From Liolophura sinensis (lineage: Eukaryota; Mollusca; Polyplacophora; Chitonida; Chitonidae), in NCBI RefSeq assembly GCF_032854445.1, contig NC_088302.1, positions 57,574,237 to 57,638,236 on the forward strand: a stretch of 64,000 bases of DNA, read 5' to 3'. Numbering within the stretch: position 1 is the stretch's first letter; each line of letters starts with the position of its first letter. The position numbers and the translations under genes are program-made. Of the stretch, positions 1 to 13,200 are shown one piece after another. Below the pieces are notes generated by a model, which did no database searches, had not been told where the DNA came from, and was given only the letters and a program-made list of their open reading frames with translations.

Positions 1-91
1 CTATAGATGAATAATGTTTAAAAGAGACAGTAGTTTTCAAACATGTATTTAATACACAGGTTTTGAAATGTAAAAAGTGTTTCATCTTGTA

Positions 92-480
92 TGTCATACA
101 CATTCACTAGACAGGTGTGTCATACACATCCACTAGACAGGTGTGTCACACATCTACCTTACAGGTATGTCATACACATCCACCAGACAGGTGTGTCATA
201 TACGTGTACCATACAGGTATGTCATACACATCCACCAGACAGGTGTGTCATATACGTGTACCATACAGGTGTGTCATACACATCCACTAGACAGGTGTGT
301 CATACACATCCACCAGACAGGTGTGTCACACACATCCATCAGACAGGTGTGTCATACACATCTACCTTACATGCATGTTATACATATCTTCCAGACAGGT
401 GTGTCATACATATCCACCAGACAGGTGTGTCATACACATCCACCAGACAGGTGTGTCATACACATCCACCAGACAGGTCT
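92..480. repeat. 26 bp minisatellite, about 15 copies
   Basis: The unit is built on CATACACATCCACCAGACAG followed by GTGTGT. It lies 3' of ANKLE2. The open frames across it are repeat artefacts. Confidence 0.95.
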
Positions 481-1061
481 GTAATCCTTATCCATTTCTG
501 CAATCTGGTGAGTGTCAGTTTAGTGACACGGCTTCACCTTACCTAAGTGCACTAGACCAAAACGTCTCTGTATACATGTACATAGCACATTGAAATAATG
601 AGGTACCAGAAAACAGTACCTGTAACATTCCATTCCAGAAGTATGAAGAATTCATACAAAGATAAGTGAGAGAGACTCAAAGTAGTCGAGTAGCCTACAG
701 TTTTATGTACACGTAAAACAACTCATACAAATCAACACAAACAAAACCTTAGAAAAGTACACATTTTCAGCATAAAAACTATATTGTCTTTGTAAGACTA
801 GTTTATATTTTGCTGAAATAGAAATGACTTTAAAGATTTCCAGAACAATGATTAATGTATGAGAATGTCCATGAAATTTCCATGACAAATGATAAATTTG
901 TAAAAATAATAACTGGAACAAGGGAAACAAATCTACAGACTGGATAAAGACTCCTTCTCCAGGTTGCTGAGGATTTCCCCCACTGTATCACAGAATGAAG
1001 ATTGAACCTGACCAATCAGGTAGGACTGGTATATAACCTGGTCAGCCAATCAAAGAATCTG
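481..1061. other. ANKLE2 3' flank / probable 3' UTR
   Basis: AT-rich single-copy sequence after the stop codon on the minus strand. I see no gene and no convincing polyadenylation signal. Confidence 0.5.
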
Positions 1062-1242
1062 TTAGAAGCTATCCAAGTCGAGGCGGGATGGCTGAAGGTG
1101 TTGGTGGTTGTGATCAGCTGACAGAGAGGTGACAGGGGAGGCCATAGATGATTGGGACTTAAGTCGAAGCACAGGACTAGAGGCTGTATCTTGGGTGTCA
1201 ATCACAGCTGTTCTGGAGCGGGCCCGTGCAGGAGTTGGCCAA
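1062..1242 (-). CDS. ANKLE2: ANKLE2 exon 11 (terminal coding exon)
   Basis: Starts SWPTPARARSRTAVIDTQD and ends RLDLDSF followed by TAA. The SWP-T/S-P opening matches the segment after the HRWK motif in vertebrate ANKLE2. Acceptor TTTTTACAG; the first base completes an AGT codon. No clear AATAAA on this strand was found in the 1 kb downstream. Confidence 0.9.
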
Positions 1243-4200
1243 CTGTAAAAATGAAAACAAAACAGATGTTCAACTGATGTAAGAAAAGAAATAGCCTGTA
1301 CCCTTTCCAAAGTAAAGTCACACACATTATGCGATTAAGATAAAATAGGAAATGGCAAATACAGAGCTTACCCAATACAATTCTGGTGTGGAGGTAAGAC
1401 AGGGTTTGTACAGGTATATGAAAATGAAATTCAAGGAGTTTTCCAGGAGTTTTTTGTCATTTTCAAGACCAGTTTAAACATACCATGGTGCAAATTATAG
1501 ACTGCATTTTAAGTCTGAATTACAGATGCTTTAATTTGCATGCACGTATATTGAATAGTATGCTTGGTTTTGCAAGAAATATCTGCCCCTCACCTATGTA
1601 ATGTGACACTTTCTTTGACCCAGCCTTGGCTCAGTCAAATAATGAACACCATACAGTATATCATTATGCAGGGCTTCCACTGGGTCAGTATTTTTTTTTA
1701 AGCCAGTCGCTTTATCCACTCATCAGATTTTGTAGTAAATACTATTTTTCTTTAGCCATACTTCCTTAGCGACCATGACCCTTGTACGTCTCCTGTAATC
1801 CGATTTTATCTGTCTTGGTGTAGCTGCTAGAATCAGTTTGGTCTCTTCCAGCTATATCTGGAGTTTATCAAACGTTACATTTAGAAGAATTGCCCTCAAA
1901 ATAATGGACCAATGCTTGGCAGCATATTTTTGTTTTTTGAAAAAAAAAATCAACCCTTTTTTCAACCAATCTGTAGGATCCTGGTACAATGTACTTTCTT
2001 CTATCAGAAAAATTTGTTACGAAATTAATTTGAAAATTCAGTTTATATAAATGCAACATTATGATCAGTACATTGGAGTAACACAGTCTGATAGGAGAAA
2101 AACAGACGGCGTACACATTTAGTTAACGGCACATATTCTGAAACATTTAATTTACTTTGGATCCCAAAAAAATAATTTATTAAGTGGAAAAGGTCAAATT
2201 TTTCATGGGAGGTAACTTCATTTACAGGTGTAACTTTACCTTGATTTATTTCCCTTGACAATATTTTTTTTTTCCACAATTGGCGATGAAAGGCATCCTC
2301 CAAAATGCCATGATTCTCATTCGTTATTTAACAAAAATGATTTCAAGCGTTATTTAATGTAGGTCCACTTGCAACAATGCTGAACCCCCTTTGTAGATTT
2401 CTGTCAAGTAATCATCATACAACTGTGTTGTTGTTTTGCCGAGATGAGGCCGTTTGAAATGAAAGTAAGTGGATTATTTTCATAAGAAAAATTGCGAAAA
2501 TCTGCAAAATTTGTTGCCAAAAACATTCGCATATTTTCAAATTTTATCGTTACTTCAAAAAAATTGTTATAAATTTGCGACAATGGTGAGTGCCAGCAGA
2601 AGCCCTGATTATGGGAGAATGATCAGTGAGTTCCCGATATACAGACTCAGCGGTCAGCAGACAATATTTCAGTTCAGGACAAACTAAGATTTTCAAGGAG
2701 TTTCCAGGAGTATTTGTCTCTTTTAAGGACTTTCAAGTACCTGAAAATGAAATTGTATTTTTCAAGGAGTTTCAAGGACTGTGCGCATCCTGTAAGATGA
2801 TTGGATTGGCCCAGGGTTTCTGGGTTTCCATGGGTTTCCCCCGGGCTCTGCCCGCTTCCCTCCCACCATAATGCTGGCTGCCGTTGTAAAAGTAAAATAT
2901 TTCTCTGCATGGCGTAAAACACCAAACAACTAAATAAATAAAAAAATGTATTGGCCTGATTATATAAAACCCTATATGAGAGCAGACAGGCATATATATT
3001 AACAAACACACCCCTTCACAAAAGTCTGCATAGATTAGGATTTTTTACAGAAATAAACCTGCCAGAATGGTCATTACTTTCCTCTACATGTATGCAAATG
3101 ATTTATTTATTTAGTAGTAGTATAATGGAGTGAGAGCTAACAGAGCTAACTCAAACTGAGATTCATCTTATTAAGTTACCTGTTGTAAAAATCAATCAAT
3201 CAATCAATCAATCAATCCACTACCATGCGCTTGCTCTATTTGTGGATAACTCATTATCAATGCCTACATGTATGTGAGGTCGAAAGTCTGATGGGGTGTC
3301 ATATTAGGTGTTCCAGCACAGCACTCTAATCAGGCACCACAATGGTGGCCCTATTTGTGGAAAAGACATTATCAATGCCTACATACATCAGTGCGATAGG
3401 CCAAGCCCAGGTCAGCCCATGGGGTGTCATGTCTGGTTTTCCCAGCATAGCACTCCAATCAGGCAGCACAACGTTGGTCCTATTTGTGGAAAAGTCACTA
3501 TCAATGCTTACAAAAGTCAAAATGTATTTGTACACACCTCTTCAGATGAAATGGTTAGACATTGTTGGTCTGACACTCTCATGCACAAACTCTCCCTGAG
3601 GGTAACATTATGACAGGTAACACATATAACACCCTGAGAGCTCTATCTACAAGCAGTTTAATCTGCTCCTCATCAAGTATTAACTCCTGCTTTGTGTTGT
3701 CAGGAAACCATACATCTCAATTCCACATGGCCCAAGGCTGACAGAATCTCCACCCCCCCCCCCCCCCCACCCCTACAACCCCAACCACAGGAATCACTGA
3801 GGCAACCAATGATATATCAAGTTCTCTGTCAGTCTACATGTACAATCCCAAACTGCTAGTGTGATTATTACTTACTGAAAATTCATATGACAACCAGAAA
3901 CTTCTGTTCTCAAATAACAATCCCATATCCATACAATAATTGAAAGTATACAGAGAGTAACTGTGACCAACATGTACCCATGTAGATACCGGACAATCCG
4001 ACTCTTGGGCTAATGAAAGTTACAAGGTTTTGAAAATGGACAAAGATGAACTATGAATGTTTTATGGATTACCTTTGCCTTGCGTCCTCATCAAATGACA
4101 TCACCAGTTTCTTCCACCTGTGGATGTAAGGGAATTGTTGAGGGTCTACAGGCACATCTTCAAGCGCACGCAAAACATCCAAATCTAGCTTAGTGGCCTC

Positions 4201-7200
4201 CGTTCTACAACAACAAAAACATCCAAATCTTAGATTAGTGGCATCCATTCTAAAACAACAAAAACATCCAAATCTTAGATCAGTGGCATCCATTCTACAA
4301 CAACAAAAACTTCAAAATCTAGTTTAGTGGCCTCCGTTCTAAAACAACAAGAACATCCAAATCTAGTTTAGTGGCCTCCGTTCTACAGCAACAAAACCCC
4401 CCAAACCTATTTTAGTGACCTCCACTCTACAACAACAAATACATCCAAATCTAAGATTGGTGTCATCCGTTCTACAACAAAAACATCCAAATCTAGCTTA
4501 GTGACCTCTGTTTTACAACAACAACAACAACTCCGTAAAATTATCAAATTTATCAAAACTAATCCGAAATTGCTTTTCTACATAAAAAAAACTTCATGGC
4601 AGAAACTGCATTTTATGTTGCCTTTTCATTTAAAGGAAGACTTTCAATACAATTAGGACACATTTTATCTCTCATTTTCCCAGTTTCATGACCTAGGCCT
4701 ATAAAACATACCATCACCTGTAGGACTGTGTTCTGCAATCACCCCATCTCTATTGTCGCAGCGTGACCTAGGCCTACACACACACCATCACCTGCAGGAC
4801 TGCGTCTGTCATCACCCCATATCTATTGTCACAGCGTGACCTAGGCCTACACACACACCATCACTTGTAGGACTGCGTCTGTCATTACCCCATCTCTATT
4901 GTCACAGCGTGACCTAGGCCATCATCACATTTCTATTGTCACAGCATGACCTGGGCAATCACCCCATCTCTAATGTCACAGCAAAACCTAGGCCATCACC
5001 CCATCTCTATTGTCACAGCATGACCTAGGCCATCACCCCATCTCTATTGTCACAGCATGACCTAGGCCTACACACACACCATCACCTGTAGGACTGTGTC
5101 TGCCACCACCCCATCTCTATTGTCACAGCATCACCTAGGCCATCACCCCATCTCTCCTGTCACAGCGTGACCTAGGCCCACGCACATACATTCACCTGTA
5201 GGACTGTGTCTGCCACCACCCCATCTCTATTGTCACAGCATGACATAGGCCTACACACACCCCATCACCTGTAGCACTGTGTCTGCCATCACCCTATCCC
5301 TATTGTCACAGCATGACCTAGGCCATCACCCCATCTCTATTGTCACAGCATGACCTAGGCCTACACACACACCATCACCTGTAGCACTGTGTCCGCCATC
5401 ACCCTATCCCTACTGTCACACCATGACCTCGGCCTACACACACACCATCACCTATAGCACTGTGTCTGCCATCACCCTATCCCTATTGTCACAGTGTGAC
5501 CTCAGCCTAGACACACACCATCACCTACAGCACTGTGTCTGCCACCACCCCATCTCTACTGTCACAGCATGACCTAGGCCATCACCCCATCTCTATTGTC
5601 ACAGCATGACCTAGGCCATCACCCCATCTCTATTGTCACAGCATGACCTGGGCCATCACCCCATCTCTATTGTCACAGCATGACCTAGGCCATCACCCCA
5701 TCTCTATTGTCACAGCATGACCTAGGCCTACACACATACCATCACCTGTAGCACTGTGTCTGCCATCACCTCATCTCTATTGCCACATCGTGACGTAGGG
5801 CTACACACACACCATCACCTGCAGGACTGTGTCTGTCATTACCCCATCTCTATTGTCACAGCGTGACCTGGGCCTACACACACACCATCACCTGTAGCAC
5901 TGTGTTCTGCCATCACCCCATCTCTATTGTCACAGCATCACCTAGGCCTACACACATACATGTACCATCACCTGAAGGACTTTGTCTGCCACCACCCCAT
6001 CTCTACTGTCACAGCATGACCCAGGCCTACACACACACACCATCACCTGTAGCACTGTGTTCTGCCATCACCGCATCTCTATTGTCGCAGCATAACCTAG
6101 GCCATCACCCCATCTCTATTGTCACAGCATGACCTAGGCCTACACACACACACCATCACCTGCAGGACTGTGTCTGTCATTACCCCATCTCTATTGTCAC
6201 AGCGTGACCAAGGCCTACACACACACCATCACCTGTAGCACTGTGTTCTGCCATCACCCCATCGCTATTGCCAAAGCATGACCTAGGCCTGCAAACACAC
6301 ATCATCACCTGTAGCACTGTGTCTGCCATCACCCTATCCCTATTGTCACAGCATGACCTGGCTACACCCCATTTCTACTGTCACAGCATGACCTAAGCCT
6401 ACACACATACATTTACCTGTAGCACTGTGTCTGCCATCACCCTATCCCTATTGTCACAGCATGACCTAGACCATCATCCCATCCCTATTGTCACAGCATG
6501 ACCTGGCCATCACCCCATTTCTACTGTCACAGCATGACCTAGGCCTACACACATACATTCACCTGTAGGACTGTGCTCTCCCATCACTCCATCCCCCCTA
6601 TTGTCACAATATAAGGCCATTTCATACTGTGCCTGTATACATGTATTCTTTTCACTCGAACAACTAGAACAATGCTATTTGGACAGTGTTTTTTGTTGTT
6701 CTTTTTGTTTTACTTTGTAACAACAAGCTAAGCACATACCACCCACTCACAATAAAACTTAAGACAGAGCAATAAATATCATGCACACCCCTCCTGGAAA
6801 CAGAAATACTTACAATGTAAGTACAAACTCTCCAATAGTATTGTTTTCATCTATATGAAATGCTTTTTTACTTTAACATTTCCTTACCCTTGAATGAAGA
6901 CTTGAGGTGGGAAATGCTGAGATGTCCTTAATGGGTAACGAGACTGACTTTGTACAGGTGTTTTAGGTGTTCCTGGGGGCACAGCTGTATATGTATGTGA
7001 CATCACTGTACTGGACACTGATGAAGCAGACACCTGACCTTCATCTGACACTGCTGATGAACCGGACACCTGACCTTCATCTGACACTGCTGATGAACCG
7101 GACACCTGACCTTCATCTGACACTGCTGATGAACCGGACACCTGACTTTTATCTGACACTGCTGATGAACCGAACACCTGACCTTCATCTGACACTGCTG

Positions 7201-10200
7201 ATGAACCAGACACTTGACTTTTATCTGACACTGTTGATGAACCACACTGTTGACTGGCCTGTGACACTCCTGATGACTCTGACAGCCGCCTTCCATTTGA
7301 CTCTTGTACTGAACTGAAATGCATACAGCCATTCTGACCCGGCAGATGGCTAAATTTGCTCTGTTTCAAAATTCTCTGCTCGTCTGCATCTGTGACCATT
7401 TTCTCAGGACCATTTTCAACAGGTATACATGTACTTCTAACATCACCCCATGAAGTGGACACCTGTATTGATGATTCTGGTTTCGCTAAATCACTGGTCC
7501 CTTGCTCTGACAATGCTGCCAGCCTTGCAAAGGATTCATTTTCATTGCTGTTTGAGTCATTCAAAGCCCAAGAAATCGTCAGTTTACTTTCCATATCTGC
7601 TGCCAATGAAGACACCAGAGTTTCGATGGAACTTGGTGACATAGGTGTCTTGTCTGTGCTCTGTGCATGTCCCTTACTGACACAAGGAAGTCTGATATCT
7701 GAGGAAGTCTCAGAGGAGGTTACATGCCGCACGGTATGCTCGGGGGAAGTATCCAGATCAGTGCTGCTAGATGCGGCACTTCTGTATCTGGTGAAGGCAT
7801 CAGCTGTCATACCCTGAGGGGTCCCCTCTGGTGGTGGGAATGTCCCATTGTCTCCCCGCGAGCTTCCGCACACCGGTACTGTGTAAGGAGGGAGGTTGAC
7901 CATGCCTCCTGACACACTATTGGCAGTCTCCCGTTCACCAGCCTTCCCCTCCAGTGCGTTGTGAGATATCTCTTGTGCATCTTGAGACATCTCCTGAGTA
8001 CTGTGAGACATCTCCTGTGTATTGTGAGACATCTCCTGTGTATTATGAGCCAGCTCCTGAGTGTTGTGAGACATCTCCTGTGTATTGTGAGGCATCCCCT
8101 GTGTATTATGAGACAGCTCGTGTGTATTATGAGATATCTCCTGCGTATAGTGAGACATCTCCAGTATATTTTGAGACATCTCTGTATTGCAAGACATCTC
8201 CTCTGTATTCTGAGACAGTGTATTGTGGTATGTCTCATCGTCAGACTCTGAGCCAGACCTACAGCTGGAATAGTTGGACTCCGATGACCCTGATGACCCC
8301 GATGACGAGCTGGAAGATCTACTTCCTCGTTTTTTAGCATAATTTTGCTCTTCTCTCGCGACACTAAGGTCCAGTCTGGCCAGTCCATCTGCCTGGCTGG
8401 ACGGCTCATATGGCCCAAACACAACATCGTGAGAGGAATCAAGGATACTGGGACTGTCTTCCTCAAACTCACACAGACTGCTGTTCTTTAGGTCCTTCTC
8501 TAACAACCAGCCCTGATCTATGGCACATTCCTCTGGGAACAAATTCAAGTACTGTCCTCGTAAATGGTTGTTCAGTAGACTCAGGCCTTGGCTGGATCGC
8601 AGATCAACGTAAGCCTTCAGGAACTGCCAGTATTCTGCCCAGGGAACCTTCAGGTCATGAGCAAGCTTTCTGAAATGCACAATTATAATGTGGTCATGGT
8701 AATTACCGTCATGTGACAAGCTACTACGAGTATAAACATAGCAGCACATTAACAACAATCAGTAATTACCACCATGTGACAAACTATTACAAGTACAAAC
8801 ACAGCAGCATATTAGTAACAAACTGTAATTACCCTCATGTGACAAGCTATTACAAGTACAAACACAGCAGCATACTAATTATAATGTGGTCATGGTAATT
8901 ACCGTCATGTGACAAGCTACTACGAGTATAAACATAGCAGCACATTAACAACAAACAGTAATTACCACCATGTGACAAACTATTACAAGTACAAACACAG
9001 CAGCATATTAGTAACAAACTGTAATTACCCTCATGTGACAAGCTATTACAAGTACAAACACAGCAGCATACTAATTATAATGTGGTCATGGTAATTACCG
9101 TCATGTGACAAGCTACTATGAGTATAAAACATAGCAGCACATTAACAACAAACAGTAATTACCACCATGTGACAAACTATTACAAGTACAAACACAGCAG
9201 CATATTAGTAACAAACTGTAATTACCATCATGTGACAAGCTACTACGAGTATAAACATAGCAGCATATTAACAACAAACAGTAATTACCATCATGTGACA
9301 AGCTATTATGAGTATAAACATAAAAGCATATTAATAACAAACAGCAATTACCATCATGTGACAAGCTATTACAAGTACAAACACAGCAGCACATTAATAA
9401 CAAACAGTGATTACCATCATGTGATGAGCTGATACAAGTATAAACATAATAGCATATTAACAAACAGTAATTACTGTCATGTAACAAGCTATTACGAGTA
9501 TAAACATAACACCATATTAACACATAGTAATCACCATCATATGACAAGCCATTACAAGTACAAACACAGCAGCACATTAACAACAAGCTGTAATTACCAT
9601 CATGTGACCAGCTGTTACAAGTACAAACATAGCAGCATATTAGTAACAAACAGTAATTACTATCATATGATAAGCTATTACGAGTATAAACATAGCATCA
9701 TATTAATAACAAACAGATCATTTTATAACATGTTATTTATTTACTTATTTGATTGGTGTTTTACGCCGTGCTCAAGAATATTTCACTTATACGACCGCAG
9801 CCAGCATTATGGTGGGTGGAAACCGGGCAGAGCCAGGGGGGAAACCCACGACCATCCGCAGGTTGCTGACAGACCTTTCCACATACGGCCGGAGAGGAAG
9901 CCAGCATGAGCTGGACTTGAACTCACAGCGACCGCATTGGTGAGAGACTCCTGGGTCATTATGCTGTGCTAGCGCGCTAACCAACTGAGCCACGGAGGCC
10001 CCTTTTATAACAAGAGTAACACCACTAGACCAGTAGATATTACCAGTAAACTGATACAGGTGGAACTGTAGGAACAAATTAGTAATACTTACATGTATAA
10101 ACTGGAACCCATGGGTTTAAAAGAGGTCTGATTATTGTGCAGTGTAATAGGAGAATTATAAGGTATTAGCTGCATGAATGTGGCTCAACTGATCACAAGA

Positions 10201-13200
10201 TGTACCAAGCACTACTAAGCCTAAACCAGGCAGTTTTCAGTCTTGAAAAAGTCTGTGAGTTGAGCAAAAAGGTAAAGGAATAAAACAGCTTTTGTCCCAC
10301 CTGATTCAAAAAAAAAAGATTTCTTTATGATGGAACAGAATGATGTATTAGGGACATGGCAGACTTTAAAGAAGGCTCTCTTGGGGACACTTTAATTTAA
10401 TACACCTAATTGTAAAAATTTCATACCAGTAGCAAACCTCTTAAAGTTTGACAATCATTTACATGTAACTGTGTACACGTCTCATGCAGCAAAACACTGC
10501 TTTTATGCTAGACAAACCAACACATCTCTTTGCTTTTCTTTATGTATCAGCAAGTAGTGGTTTACGGTTGCCTCTCCGTCACTATTTCCACACAAAGAAT
10601 TAATGTCATTGTTAGATTTTCAGGATCTACATGCATGGTGTGCAGATGAATATGCTATGACATTGTGGACGAAATGCCTTTCTCCTGACTGTGGCAAGAG
10701 CACACCTGTAATACTGAACCTAGTTTCGGTAAATCAGAGCATTGTTGTGGTTTGTGATCACCTGAAGAAGGAAACTGTCACATTCCCCCCCCCCCCCCCC
10801 CCCTCAAAAACCCTGAATTAAGTGACTCAGTTCTGTTCTATGCACTTGGACTGGCCAAATCACTGGAAATGTGACCATTTTGTATCATGCACCTAAACAG
10901 GGGGAACAGACAACACTAAAATTTTATTGTATAAAGACATCATTTACCTGGTATTTTAAGTATTGTGCTTCACAATAATGATGCATAGTAAAACAGTGAC
11001 AATTTTGGCCACCTCAGAAATGCCTTCAAAGGCCTCTGTCTACTTCACCTCCTGACACCAAAAAGAGGTCACAAGTCTAGACCAACCATTCAAGTATTGC
11101 AGTGCAGTCTACAGTCAATGTACAAGCAGATACATGTAATGATGTAGACATGGTTTAACATCCATACATGTATACACAGTGTGGACTCCAAGATGACATA
11201 CTGCTGCCCATCCATGTTCTCAATACCCTTGTCACACCACACACCTGCCTGTCTGCTCAATACCCTTGTCACACCACACACACCTGCCTGTCTGCTCATT
11301 ACCATTGTCACACCACACACACCTGCTTGTCTGCTCAATACCCTTGTCAACCCACACACACCTGCCTGTCTGCTCAATACCATTGTCACACCACACACAC
11401 CTGCATGTCTGCTCAATACCCTTGTCACACCACACACCTGTCTGTCTGCTCATTACCCTTATCACACCACACACACCTGCATGTCTGCTCAATGCCCTAG
11501 TCACACAACACACAACTGCCTATCTGCTCAATGCCCTTGTCACACCACACACATCTGCATGTCTGCTCAATACCATTGTCACACCACACACACCTGCATG
11601 TCTGCTCAATGCCTTTGTCACAAAACATACACCTGCCTATCTGCTCAATGCCCTTGTCACATCACACACACCTGCCTGTCTGCTCAATACCCTTGTCACA
11701 CCACACACACCTGCATGTCTGCTCAATGCCCTTGTCACATCACATACACCTGTCTGTCTGCTCAATGCCCTTGTCACATCACACACACCTGCATGTCTGC
11801 TCAATGCCCTAGTCACACAACACACACCTGCCTATCCTCTCAATGCCCTTGTCACAGTCCTCGCGGCGGATCTCTGACAGTCGCCTTTTCACATGATCAG
11901 GACTACCCGACGGCGGAGTTACCCAGTGGCGGTGAAATGTGTCAGCCTGATATAACAGAGACGAAAAAAATATTAACCAATACATTCCAGTACGTGGAAG
12001 AAAGTTGCGAGTATACAGTGGAATGTGGACAGTATACTGAGTGACATGAACAGTATGTGGACAAATCCCTAAGAAAGTGTAGAGTACATGGAAGAATAAG
12101 AACAGCATGTGGAGAGAGTGGTGGAGTGTGGAGAGTATGTGGAGGTCAGTTCGACTGCTCCCCTTGTGAAACACTACATGTAAAGTCAGTTGGATTGCTC
12201 CCCTTGTGAAACACTACATGTAAAGTCAGTTGGATTGCCCCCCTTGTGAAACACTACATGTAAAGTCAGTTGGATTGCTCCCCTTGTGAAACACTACATG
12301 TAAAGTCAGTTGGATTGCTCCCCTTGTGAAACACTACATGTAAAGTCAGTTGGATTGCTCCCCCTGTGAAACACTACATGTACAGTCAGTTGGGTTGCTC
12401 CCCTTGTGACACACTACATGTACAGTCAGTTGGATTGCTCCCCTTGTGAAACACTATGTACAGTCAGTTGGGTTGCTCCCCTTATGAAATGCGACATGTA
12501 CTGTCAGTTGGACTGCTCCCCTTGTGAAACACTACATGTAAAGTCAGTTGGATTGCTCCCCTTGTGAAACACTATATGTACAGTCAGTTGGATTGCTCCC
12601 CTTGTGAAACGAGACATGTACTGTCAGTTGGATTGCTCCCCTGTGAAACACTACATGTACAGTCAGTTGGATTGCTCCCCCTATGAAACACTACATGTAC
12701 AGTCAGTTGGGTTGCTCCCCTTGTGAAACACTACATGTACAGTCAGTTGGGTGGTTCCTCTTGTGAAACGCTACATGTACAGTCAGTTGGGTTGTTCCCC
12801 TTGTGAAACACTACATGTACAGTCAGTTGGGTTGCTACATGTCAGTTGGATTAAAAGATTACATTTAACAATAGATATTCATGTCAGTACACTACACTTT
12901 CACAATAAAATTAACTAAGTAAGTGAAAATACGAGGTAAGCTTTATCAGACAGTCAACTGAAAAGTATAACTATAAAAATACTTTCATATATCTTTTTAC
13001 AGTTTTTAAAGGGAGTTAAGGTAATTTACTTGTTTGAATTCTATGGGGGCTTTTTGGCCATACTGACAGTGTTTAGGAACTAAGCTAACATCACCACTGT
13101 TTCTTTATGTTCACCAGAAAGAAGACATTTTTGAGAACATTACTTCAGTGAAAAGATGAGCAGTCATGCATGGAAGCTACACTGCTTTTGCTCATGTTCG

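Larger units (their letters stand above)
1243..4072. other. ANKLE2 intron 10
   Basis: Mostly single-copy AT-rich DNA. It holds two related stretches rich in TTTTCAAGGAGTTTTCCAGG (about 1425-1480 and 2688-2790), a SINE 3' fragment, a (TCAA)n run, a three-unit degenerate repeat and a poly-C tract. No gene is seen. Confidence 0.6.

Noticed and set aside
3752-3768. Poly-C tract as an i-motif/G-quadruplex element
   Set aside because: A single homopolymer run in an intron, with no further support.
11181-12044. Long plus-strand open frame (about 287 codons)
   Set aside because: It is the 39 bp array, whose period is a multiple of three, antisense to ANKLE2 exon 8. There is no domain, and all three plus frames are open for long stretches.
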